Origin: an uncultured Roseburia sp.
Lineage (GTDB): Bacteria > Bacillota > Clostridia > Lachnospirales > Lachnospiraceae
Direction: 5' to 3'
DNA: 6,241 bases
Assembly (NCBI GenBank): GCA_945928585.1
Contig: CAMENQ010000150.1
Location: 1-6,241 of the forward strand
The notes beneath the pieces were generated by a model. It ran no database searches, was not told the DNA's origin, and saw only the letters and a list, made by a program, of their open reading frames with translations. Shown one piece after another: positions 1 to 5,655 of the stretch. Position 1 is the first letter of the stretch; each line of letters opens with the position of its first letter. The position numbers and the translations under genes are program-made.

Positions 1-405
1 ATATTTAGCCTTTTAGGAAGTATCGTGAGTCTTGCAAATACAAAAATATATCAAGATGAAAGTGGAGAATGGTGGCAGGCACTAGTCAATGTAGGACCTA
101 TATATCCGGGGGAAACGGTGTGGCCTGAATATGCGTATGCTAAGGAAACTTCTGATTCTACGGCAGGAGTAACAAAAATAAAAGGACCTTCAGCGTATGC
201 ACCAATGAATATTAGTTTAAAATCAACAGATCAATCTCATTATACAAGAAGTGTAACTTTAAATCGAAATTATGATGGATATTTTAGAAATAGTCTGTAT
301 TATATGACTTCTAATAATGTAGGATACGGATTTAAAGTTTATGCAACGCTTTCATCGACAGCATTAGTTTCTTCTGCTTGGGTAAAAGGTTATATGACAC
401 CATAA
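1..405 (+). CDS. Small secreted protein, 5' end outside window (partial)
   Basis: The reading frame is open from base 1, and its first visible residues, IFSLLGSIVSLA followed by NTK, look like the hydrophobic core and cleavage site of a signal peptide. I therefore treat the gene as starting upstream. A GTG at 25 has a possible AGGAAG site at 15-20, but starting there would discard the signal peptide. About 134 residues are visible. The predicted mature protein (~120 aa) is rich in Tyr, Ser, Thr and Asn, has no cysteine, and ends with a beta-like pattern (VGYGFKVYATLSS, then SSAWVKGYMTP). This resembles small exported Firmicutes proteins encoded beside ABC-2 transporters (DUF2712-like or bacteriocin-like), but that similarity is an impression and no family is confirmed. 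A terminator follows directly, then a transporter operon on the same strand, so it may be a substrate, signal or partner of that transporter. Confidence 0.8.
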   Translation: MFSLLGSIVSLANTKIYQDESGEWWQALVNVGPIYPGETVWPEYAYAKETSDSTAGVTKIKGPSAYAPMNISLKSTDQSHYTRSVTLNRNYDGYFRNSLYYMTSNNVGYGFKVYATLSSTALVSSAWVKGYMTP

Positions 406-416
406 AAGTCATATAT

Positions 417-445
417 AATGCAGAGGATATATCCTCTGCATTTTT
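417..445 (+). terminator. Rho-independent terminator between secreted-protein gene and ABC operon
   Basis: AATGCAGAGGAT (417-428) and ATCCTCTGCATT (431-442) are perfect 12-nt inverted arms separated by AT, followed by a T run to 445. It starts 11 bases after the TAA of the secreted-protein gene and lies 22 bases before the first permease start. No clear separate promoter is visible in that gap, so the operon is probably transcribed by read-through. The hairpin would then set a high secreted-protein to transporter ratio. Confidence 0.85.
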
Positions 446-450
446 CAAAA

Positions 451-459
451 AGAAGGTGA
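451..459 (+). promoter_or_regulatory. Ribosome binding site that fixes the first permease start
   Basis: AGAAGGTGA lies 8 bases before the ATG at 468. It places the start at 468 rather than at the upstream in-frame start at 378, which lies inside the preceding gene and would require translating through the terminator. Confidence 0.8.
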
Positions 460-467
460 ATATATAT

Positions 468-1262
468 ATGAAAAATTTTAGAAGAACATTATTCGTGGAT
501 TTAAAGAAAGCATTTATGAGTCCGGCAATTTACATAGTTATTTTATTACGTACAGCCATTCATATGACAGACATACTTCCACTATGCACAGAGGAAGGAG
601 TAAGCATTTGCGATGCCATATATAGAAAAGCCGGTGGGGCAGGTGCATTATGCCTGTTAGGCTTCTGTGTTTCCATATTGCCTTTTACACTGCAGTATCT
701 CAAGGAAACAGATAACAACTGCATATATAACTACATTAACAGAAGTGATATTTTTGCATACAGCGTATCGAAGATAATATCCGTATGTGTTACAACCTTT
801 ATTGCAGTTGCTGCGAGCAATATTATATGTCTTTTTATTTTTTTATTAATGGGCATGAGTGTTTCAAATGAGTTTTTCCGGTTAAATTATCAGGATGCTC
901 ATGATTTGATAAAAAATGGAAATTACATAATATTTATAGTTTTTATAATTTTAATAGAAGCTTTTAGAAGTGTATTTTTTTCAATAGTAAGTCTTTGTAT
1001 GTCAGCATTTATAAAAAACAAATTTTTAATAGTCTCCCTTCCGGTAATATTTTATTTTGGGGTAGGAAGCTTTTTGTTTTTTTACGTAAGAGTGCCGGAT
1101 TGGCTGAACCTGTCAGTTATTTATCAGCCAATGACTATAAACGCACCAAATGATATAAATAGTTTTTTATTAACTCTGATAGTGACACTTTTTATGATAG
1201 CAGTATTTGGCGCAGTTTTTATTGCAAGAGTAAGGAGGTGTGTTGGAAATGGAAAGTTTTAA
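468..1262 (+). CDS. ABC-2 type transporter permease, first of two
   Basis: 264 aa, starting MKNFRRTLFVDLKKAF. It has a cytoplasmic, basic N-terminus and about six hydrophobic segments (roughly residues 17-33, 58-77, 103-129, 152-180, 185-207 and 232-254), ending in the basic tail RVRRCVGNGKF. Size and topology fit ABC-2 membrane subunits that work as heterodimers with a second permease and a separate ATPase. It has no catalytic motifs of its own; the assignment rests on topology and context. Its end overlaps the start of the next permease by 14 bases, so the two are translationally coupled. The substrate is unknown. An in-frame extension back to 378 is rejected because the good ribosome site lies at 451-459. 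Confidence 0.82.
   Translation: MKNFRRTLFVDLKKAFMSPAIYIVILLRTAIHMTDILPLCTEEGVSICDAIYRKAGGAGALCLLGFCVSILPFTLQYLKETDNNCIYNYINRSDIFAYSVSKIISVCVTTFIAVAASNIICLFIFLLMGMSVSNEFFRLNYQDAHDLIKNGNYIIFIVFIILIEAFRSVFFSIVSLCMSAFIKNKFLIVSLPVIFYFGVGSFLFFYVRVPDWLNLSVIYQPMTINAPNDINSFLLTLIVTLFMIAVFGAVFIARVRRCVGNGKF
1232..1240 (+). promoter_or_regulatory. Strong ribosome binding site for the second permease
   Basis: AAGGAGGTG is a near-perfect Shine-Dalgarno sequence lying inside the last codons of the first permease. Its spacing of 8 bases favours ATG 1249 over GTG 1240, which is part of the site itself, or TTG 1243, which is too close. Confidence 0.8.
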
Positions 1263-2097
1263 AAGAGGAATGTATCTTGGTGGAATGTGGACAAGGCAGT
1301 TTTTTAAGGACTCTAAATTTATTGTAGTATTATTATTTTCTTTTTTGTTTCTATTTGTTTATATAACGCCCTTAAGGCAGGAGGCTGCTCTTTCGGACTA
1401 TGGCATAACCCCTTATATTTTGCCGCTTATATATGATATGAATACCATGTATATGGCATTTGTTATGATACTTCTTGTGTGCGACGCACCTTTTATACAG
1501 AAAAATCAGTTGTTTGTAAATGTCAGGGCAGGTATGGCAAGCTCTTTTATAGGAAAAGTAATTTATCTTTTTTTTATATCGGTAATATTGCAGGTTATAC
1601 AGTTTTTGATAAGCATCATTATGCTTATACCATATATAAGCTTTTCTGATAATTGGGGGTATATTCTGACAAAGGTGGTTTCAGAAGGCTTTAGCGAGCC
1701 GGTAATATACAGCGGATTTGCGGCACGCATTTCAGTTATGGAAGAATATATGGGACTTGAGGCTCTGACAGGTCAGGTGCTTTTAAATATATCATTTACT
1801 TTTCTTATGGGAATGGCTGCATTTTTCTTAAACGGGATAATTAAAAAATATTTAGGTCCTATAGTATTAATTTTTATAGCGATATTTGACAGCATAATAA
1901 ATGCTGCAGGTTTCTGGGTGGGGGATATTTACAAATTATATGATTACTCACTCATAAGGTTTATAAAGCTTTCGGCGGTTAATGAAAGTAACCGGACCAT
2001 AATGCAAAATGTAATAATAATGTGGGTAATATCCGCAGTGCTTATTATTATTACATATATATCCTTTAAAATCAGGTTTAAGGAAAGAGAGGTGTAA
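1249..2097 (+). CDS. ABC-2 type transporter permease, second of two
   Basis: 282 aa from ATG 1249 (MESFKRGMYLGGMW). About six hydrophobic segments are visible, near residues 24-42, 57-78, 102-130, 173-196, 202-223 and 252-272. A conserved-looking cytoplasmic loop after the second helix (CDAPFIQKNQLFVNVRAG, about 78-95) resembles the region of ABC-2 permeases between helices 2 and 3. A longer segment at about 131-172 lies between helices 3 and 4. It is similar in size and topology to the preceding permease but not an obvious duplicate, which suggests a heterodimer. Its last codons carry GAGAGGTG (2087-2094), the ribosome site for the ATPase gene that starts 3 bases after its stop. The substrate cannot be read from sequence. 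Confidence 0.82.
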   Translation: MESFKRGMYLGGMWTRQFFKDSKFIVVLLFSFLFLFVYITPLRQEAALSDYGITPYILPLIYDMNTMYMAFVMILLVCDAPFIQKNQLFVNVRAGMASSFIGKVIYLFFISVILQVIQFLISIIMLIPYISFSDNWGYILTKVVSEGFSEPVIYSGFAARISVMEEYMGLEALTGQVLLNISFTFLMGMAAFFLNGIIKKYLGPIVLIFIAIFDSIINAAGFWVGDIYKLYDYSLIRFIKLSAVNESNRTIMQNVIIMWVISAVLIIITYISFKIRFKEREV

Positions 2098-2100
2098 TCT

Positions 2101-2742
2101 ATGGATGACATAATTCAGGTTAAAAATGTAACTAAGAGGTTTAAAAAATTTGTTGCATTAAATAATGTAACGGTTAGCTTTGAAAAAGGAAAAATACATG
2201 GACTTATAGGAAGAAACGGCTCAGGAAAAACAGTGCTTATGAAGGTTATACTGGGACTTATGAAGCCTTCAGATGGAGAGATTATAGTAGAAGGAAAAAA
2301 AGTAGGAAATGATATAGAAACTCCTGAAAATATAGGCGCCATAATAGAAACACCGGGATTTCTTGACAATTACAGCGGCTATATGAATTTAAAATTTCTT
2401 GCTGATATAAAAAGAATTGCGGGAAAAAATGAAATACGTGAAACCATAAAGCTTGTAGGCTTAGAGCCTGATGATAAAAAACACGTAGGAAAATATTCAT
2501 TAGGTATGAGGCAGCGTCTTGCCATAGCTCAGGCGGTCATGGAAAAGCAGGAAATATTAATGCTTGATGAGCCAATGAACGGACTTGATAAAAGCGGCGT
2601 AGAACAAATCAGAAAAATATTAAAGGAACTGAAAAATCAGGGAAAAACAATAATTATTGCCAGTCATAACAGTGAGGATATTGCTGAATTATGTGATACT
2701 GTTTATGAGATGGATATGGGCGTAATAACGAAGATAAGATAA
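2101..2742 (+). CDS. ABC transporter ATPase, BcrA/LanF-like with an E-loop
   Basis: 213 aa nucleotide-binding subunit that should power the two preceding permeases. Motifs in order: Walker A GRNGSGKT (37-44), a Q-loop region IIETPGF with Glu83 in place of the usual Gln, signature SLGMR (133-137, variant of LSGGQ), Walker B ILMLDE (152-157), D-loop GLD (161-163) and switch His189 in IIASHN. All catalytic residues appear intact. Glu in the Q-loop position is a known trait of lantibiotic immunity ATPases (LanF) and of bacitracin-resistance-type ATPases (BcrA). This points to self-protection against, or export of, a peptide or lipophilic antimicrobial, although the exact substrate is inference. 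At 213 aa it is short for the family and lacks the C-terminal extension seen in longer BcrA-type proteins. Confidence 0.93.
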   Translation: MDDIIQVKNVTKRFKKFVALNNVTVSFEKGKIHGLIGRNGSGKTVLMKVILGLMKPSDGEIIVEGKKVGNDIETPENIGAIIETPGFLDNYSGYMNLKFLADIKRIAGKNEIRETIKLVGLEPDDKKHVGKYSLGMRQRLAIAQAVMEKQEILMLDEPMNGLDKSGVEQIRKILKELKNQGKTIIIASHNSEDIAELCDTVYEMDMGVITKIR

Positions 2743-2783
2743 AAACTTTTAATTATAAATATTATTATTTTGGAGGAAAATGT

Positions 2784-4043
2784 ATGAAGAAAGTCAGATT
2801 ATATTTATTTTTAGGAATAACAGGATTGTTTTTATTCGGCTGCAGGGATGCCGGTAAAGAAGTTGCAGGCAAAACTCAGGCAGACACTCAGGCAAATGCA
2901 GAAAGTACCCAAATTGAAAGTGAACAGGAAACAGAAAACTTAATAAAGCTTACGGAAGAACAGTTAAATGAAACTCATATTGATATGCAGATAAATGATA
3001 AAATAAGGCTTTCGGCCTATATCACACCATATGATAGTTATAAAGACGGCGTAAATATATATCAGGCGATAAGCAATAAGGATGTATTTGTAAATGATTA
3101 TGAAAATATAGTAAAAGAAATTTCCTTACAGACAAATAAAAATTTTAATCTTGATTACATAAACGAAAGTGGAAATATTTATTGCTATACGTCAGATGAT
3201 GATATGATGATTAACTGTTCCGGCAATGGATTTGGCTATACGGATAAGGAAGATACCGGTGAGATTACATATTTCGGTTTTGGAGTCAGCCATAAAAACG
3301 AAGCCTGTCAGGGAATATTAAAGGATAAGCTTTGCTATGCAGATAAAATAAAAAATATAGAGACTTTAACAAAAATGAATTATTTTGACAGGGTGGAAAT
3401 ATATAATTATGATACATTAACGGCAGACAGCCATATATATGAAAATTACCTTGCAAAATCTGAGGATGCAGGCCTTAAACTTTTAATAGAGGATGACGGT
3501 TATGAGTATGCTGTTTTGTATTCTGTAATAGATAATCTTCCATATAAATATCAGGGGGTTATATATAAGAAAGTACCATATGATACTTATAATGAAAAAC
3601 TGTTTACACAGAACCCATATTTTAACAGCAGCATAACAGCCGTATCTACAGAGCTTGTAAACAATCTCAGGGTATGCTATGACGGGGAAAAGCTTACAAA
3701 CCTTGCAGCAGAAAATAACAGCATCACAGGAGAAAAATTATCTGTAGAAAAGGTCATTGATGCAAATCAGGCATTGCAGATAGTTTTGAAAAAACTCGGA
3801 AATGCAGACGGGGCTGTGATAATTACTTCCATAGAGCTTTGCTATGATGTAAAACTCTATATTCACGACGGAATGCTGGATGGAAAGTATTATCCGTACT
3901 GGATAGTAAATTATTATGATTACAGTAAGGAATTCAGTGAGACAAATACAGTGGTGGAAGACCCTGCAGGAAAATATATAATTGATGCCGTAAACGGAAC
4001 TGTAATAGAACGGACAAGATGGAAACCGGAGGTGGAGGAATAA
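2784..4043 (+). CDS. Lipoprotein of unknown function, transporter-associated
   Basis: 419 aa. The N-terminus MKKVRLYLFLGITGLFLFGC is a lipoprotein signal peptide with lipobox LFGC and lipidated Cys20. A low-complexity linker rich in Gln, Glu, Thr and Ala (about 21-55) follows, then a long acidic soluble domain rich in Asp, Asn and Tyr, predicted to sit outside the membrane. I see no catalytic motif and do not recognise the family. GGAGG (2772-2776) lies 7 bases before the ATG. The 41-base AT-rich gap after the ATPase gene has no visible terminator, so it is probably the fourth gene of the same operon. It could bind the transporter's substrate or act as an accessory immunity protein, but it is much larger than typical LanI lipoproteins. 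Function is undetermined. Confidence 0.85.
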   Translation: MKKVRLYLFLGITGLFLFGCRDAGKEVAGKTQADTQANAESTQIESEQETENLIKLTEEQLNETHIDMQINDKIRLSAYITPYDSYKDGVNIYQAISNKDVFVNDYENIVKEISLQTNKNFNLDYINESGNIYCYTSDDDMMINCSGNGFGYTDKEDTGEITYFGFGVSHKNEACQGILKDKLCYADKIKNIETLTKMNYFDRVEIYNYDTLTADSHIYENYLAKSEDAGLKLLIEDDGYEYAVLYSVIDNLPYKYQGVIYKKVPYDTYNEKLFTQNPYFNSSITAVSTELVNNLRVCYDGEKLTNLAAENNSITGEKLSVEKVIDANQALQIVLKKLGNADGAVIITSIELCYDVKLYIHDGMLDGKYYPYWIVNYYDYSKEFSETNTVVEDPAGKYIIDAVNGTVIERTRWKPEVEE

Positions 4044-4150
4044 AAAATAGCCAAATATGACGCAGGCGTTGCGCAGGTTACAGCAGTTTGAAGAATCCGG
4101 AATATTATTACAGTATTGATAAAATCTGGAGGTTGCGGATAAAAATGCGG
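4044..4150. other. Spacer after the ABC operon, possible gene remnant
   Basis: No convincing gene is present. A 20-codon frame runs from ATG 4057 to TGA 4119 (MTQALRRLQQFEESGILLQY) without a well-placed ribosome site. A good TGGAGG (4127-4132) precedes a five-codon frame, MRKLK, at 4145-4162, which runs into the following hairpin. The stretch GCAGGCGTTGCGCAGGTT (4061-4078) is an imperfect tandem repeat and more GC-rich than its surroundings. The stretch may be the truncated start of a former fifth operon gene, or simply the scar of an insertion. Confidence 0.3.
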
Positions 4151-4181
4151 AAACTCAAGTGAAAATTTGATTGAGTTTTTT
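4151..4181 (+). terminator. Weak rho-independent terminator after the ABC operon
   Basis: AAACTCAA (4151-4158) pairs with TTGAGTTT (4171-4178) across a 12-base loop, followed by T residues through 4181. The stem is only 8 bp and AT-rich, so termination may be partial. The right arm is also the -35 region of the next promoter. Confidence 0.55.
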
Positions 4182-4199
4182 GATGAGTCGTGGTATCAT
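4171..4199 (+). promoter_or_regulatory. Extended -10 promoter for the toxin-antitoxin-chaperone operon
   Basis: TTGAGT (4171-4176), a 17-base spacer, then TATCAT (4194-4199) preceded by TGG, giving the extended -10 element TGnTATCAT. The predicted transcript starts near 4206 and carries about 55 bases of leader before the toxin start. I see no convincing operator palindrome beside it. Confidence 0.6.
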
Positions 4200-4261
4200 A
4201 TATAAGTGTATCTATGCTTTAATGGAAACACAAATACAAACATATTGAGAAAGAGTGGATA

Positions 4262-4849
4262 ATGAACGAGATAGGCTATCATGGAACCTGCTCAAAGTAC
4301 CGATATAACATAGAGAAGAACGGATTAGATCCCGCAAAATGCAAGCATCGTGATGATCATTGGCTAGGACAAGGTGTGTATTTCTTTGATGATTATGAAA
4401 AAGCATTATGGTGGGCTTCGTCGATTTCTTCTCAAAATGATAATTGTGGCGGAATAATTTTCAAATCAAATATAGAAGCACCAGATGAAGAGGTTTTAAA
4501 TCTTGATGATAACAAGCAATTGGATGCTTTTATGACAGAAACTTTGAAAACACTTGAAGAAGTAAAAAAAACTTGTCCTGGAAAGATGCCAATATTTGAG
4601 GATGCTAATTTCCGAGCTGTCTTTTTTGATTACTATAAAAAACAAAATGAGATATCAGTTATTATTGGAACTTTTCAAAAGGAATTTGCAGGTTATACAA
4701 CAAAAAGAAATTATTCTGAAAGAGAATTGCAAAAGAAAATAATGGACATTATTGGCATCAAGTTTCAAGAAAGACAAATTTGTGTGTCAAAAAAAGAATG
4801 TATTAAATCAACAAAACTGATATATAATGAGGAAGAAGAGGTGATATGA
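4262..4849 (+). CDS. ADP-ribosyltransferase-fold toxin candidate (CmdT-like position)
   Basis: 195 aa. The N-terminus reads EIGYHGT with His7, followed by WLGQGVYFFDD with Tyr40 and then an Ala/Trp-rich helix (EKALWWAS). This YHGT...GxGxYxxxD layout is characteristic of the PARP/DUF3990-type ADP-ribosyltransferase fold, where the His and Tyr bind NAD. Near the C-terminus, FQERQICVSKKECI (168-181) matches the position of the third catalytic motif, with Gln172 or Glu170 as the candidate residue. This assignment is my reading and less certain. The protein is soluble, with no signal peptide, so it should act in the cytoplasm on a cellular target, possibly RNA as in CmdT. It is first of three coupled genes and its TGA overlaps the next start. 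The ribosome site is modest (AAGAGTGG, 4251-4258), as might suit a toxin. No truncation is visible. Confidence 0.72.
   Translation: MNEIGYHGTCSKYRYNIEKNGLDPAKCKHRDDHWLGQGVYFFDDYEKALWWASSISSQNDNCGGIIFKSNIEAPDEEVLNLDDNKQLDAFMTETLKTLEEVKKTCPGKMPIFEDANFRAVFFDYYKKQNEISVIIGTFQKEFAGYTTKRNYSERELQKKIMDIIGIKFQERQICVSKKECIKSTKLIYNEEEEVI
4837..4843 (+). promoter_or_regulatory. Ribosome binding site of the antitoxin candidate
   Basis: AGAGGTG lies inside the end of the toxin gene. It is 2 bases from ATG 4846 but 5 bases from ATG 4849, so spacing favours the second of the two tandem ATG codons. Confidence 0.6.
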
Positions 4850-5085
4850 TGTTTGATAAGGATTTGTTTCTTTCGTTATGTGAGAAGTATGACGTTGAAT
4901 TAAGCGAGACTGCAACTAGTCCTATGATTAAGGAGGGTGAGCAGGCTCATGCGATTACAGGTGATGATGTAAAACGTGTATTTGCACCATGTCAGACATA
5001 TTTTGCATATTCAAGTAATAAAATTAATGCAAGAGTTGAAGTGCCTGCGTTCTATCTGAAGGAAGATTATGCTATTGCATGTTAG
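4846..5085 (+). CDS. Small protein, probable antitoxin of a TAC system
   Basis: 79 aa from ATG 4846, or 78 aa if the tandem ATG at 4849 is used, which fits the ribosome site better. It overlaps the toxin stop by 1-4 bases, so translation is coupled to the toxin gene. I recognise no DNA-binding or enzymatic domain. The N-terminal half (FDKDLFLSLCEKYDVELSE) looks like a short amphipathic helix. The second half contains an aromatic, hydrophobic stretch (CQTYFAYSS at 49-57) and ends FYLKEDYAIAC. In TAC systems the antitoxin carries a C-terminal chaperone-addiction segment that makes it unstable unless bound by the SecB-like partner, and the hydrophobic C-terminal third here fits that role. The antitoxin function is inferred from position between toxin and chaperone genes. 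Confidence 0.65.
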   Translation: MMFDKDLFLSLCEKYDVELSETATSPMIKEGEQAHAITGDDVKRVFAPCQTYFAYSSNKINARVEVPAFYLKEDYAIAC

Positions 5086-5094
5086 GAGAGGAAT

Positions 5095-5487
5095 ATGGAA
5101 GTAAGGTCTAAGTATGAAAGTCCTCTTGTGTTAGAAAAAATTGAAATAGTAGAAAGCACCTTTAGAAAGAAGGATGAACCCATAGATGGCGTAGAACTAG
5201 GAGTACAAGTAGAACGTAGTATAAAAAAAATGTCAGATGGCATTTTTGAAGTTTTACTTGAAACAACAGTTTGTGACGAAGAAGAAAAAGTGTTTGTTAA
5301 CGTAAAAGGAAGAGCAATTTTTTCGACTCAACAGGAGAATATGGATATTTTGGAAAAAAATACAATTGCAATTATGTTCCCATACATTAGAAGTTATATA
5401 TCTATTATTACTACTCAACCGGGAATGAATCCTATTGTATTGCCGGCAATGAATATTGTAGCGATGGTTAATGACCAGAAGAAATAG
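5095..5487 (+). CDS. SecB-like chaperone of a toxin-antitoxin-chaperone system
   Basis: 130 aa. It can be laid along E. coli SecB from end to end: an N-terminal strand (LVLEKIEIVESTF), a VELGVQVERS strand, then SDGIFEVLLETTV matching the SecB DDVYEVVLRVTV region, a KGRAIFS strand (71-77), and the hallmark C-terminal block FPYIRSYIS (95-103) followed by TTQPGMNPIVLPAMNI (106-121), equivalent to FPYARE...G.FP.L.L.PVNF. The acidic, flexible tail by which SecB contacts SecA is missing, as the protein ends NDQKK. Many Gram-positive bacteria lack housekeeping SecB, so this is most likely a dedicated TAC chaperone that folds and protects the preceding antitoxin. Its ribosome site AGGAGAGG (5084-5091) overlaps the antitoxin stop. 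A terminator follows within 10 bases. Confidence 0.82.
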   Translation: MEVRSKYESPLVLEKIEIVESTFRKKDEPIDGVELGVQVERSIKKMSDGIFEVLLETTVCDEEEKVFVNVKGRAIFSTQQENMDILEKNTIAIMFPYIRSYISIITTQPGMNPIVLPAMNIVAMVNDQKK

Positions 5488-5494
5488 GATGGCG

Positions 5495-5523
5495 AGCACT
5501 CACTCGATGTGGGTGCTTTTTTT
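5495..5523 (+). terminator. Strong rho-independent terminator ending the TAC operon
   Basis: AGCACTCAC (5495-5503), loop TCGAT, then GTGGGTGCT (5509-5517) form a 9-bp stem with one G-T pair, followed by seven T residues through 5523. It begins 8 bases after the chaperone stop codon. Confidence 0.88.
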
Positions 5524-5655
5524 CTTAGTAGTAACCAAACTTCTTTTTTATTGCAGGGGTTTGTTGATTTCTTGGACCAGAAAAATGAAGATTTTGATGA
5601 GACCGAATTCGAGCATAAGCTTCTGCAATTGAAGGAAATTGTAAAAGAATCCTTA
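5524..5655 (+). pseudogene. Short plus-strand coding remnant of unknown origin
   Basis: In this frame the sequence reads LLQGFVDFLDQKNEDFDETEFEHKLLQLKEIVKES in its main part. It has the acidic/Lys/Leu composition and codon use of a real protein, whereas the opposite strand reads as Ser/Phe/Cys-rich noise. There is no start codon with a ribosome site, because the nearest GTG lies inside the terminator stem. At about 5655 the frame runs into antisense of the endonuclease remnant. I interpret it as an internal fragment left by deletion or recombination. The family is not recognised; it could also be chance. Confidence 0.35.

Noticed and set aside
378..467. Upstream in-frame extension of the first permease, beginning MGKRLYDTIK
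   Set aside because: It overlaps the end of the secreted-protein gene, crosses a perfect terminator hairpin and has no ribosome site, while a good site precedes ATG 468.
2115..2500. Two minus-strand frames opposite the ATPase gene
   Set aside because: They are antisense to a gene with all ABC motifs and have Ser/Phe-rich, motif-free sequences.
4212..4406. Minus-strand 64-codon frame opposite the toxin start
   Set aside because: It is antisense to the YHGT and GQGVYFF motif region and shows no protein-like features.
5254..5499. Minus-strand 81-codon frame opposite the SecB-like gene
   Set aside because: It is antisense to a clearly homologous gene and reads through its terminator.
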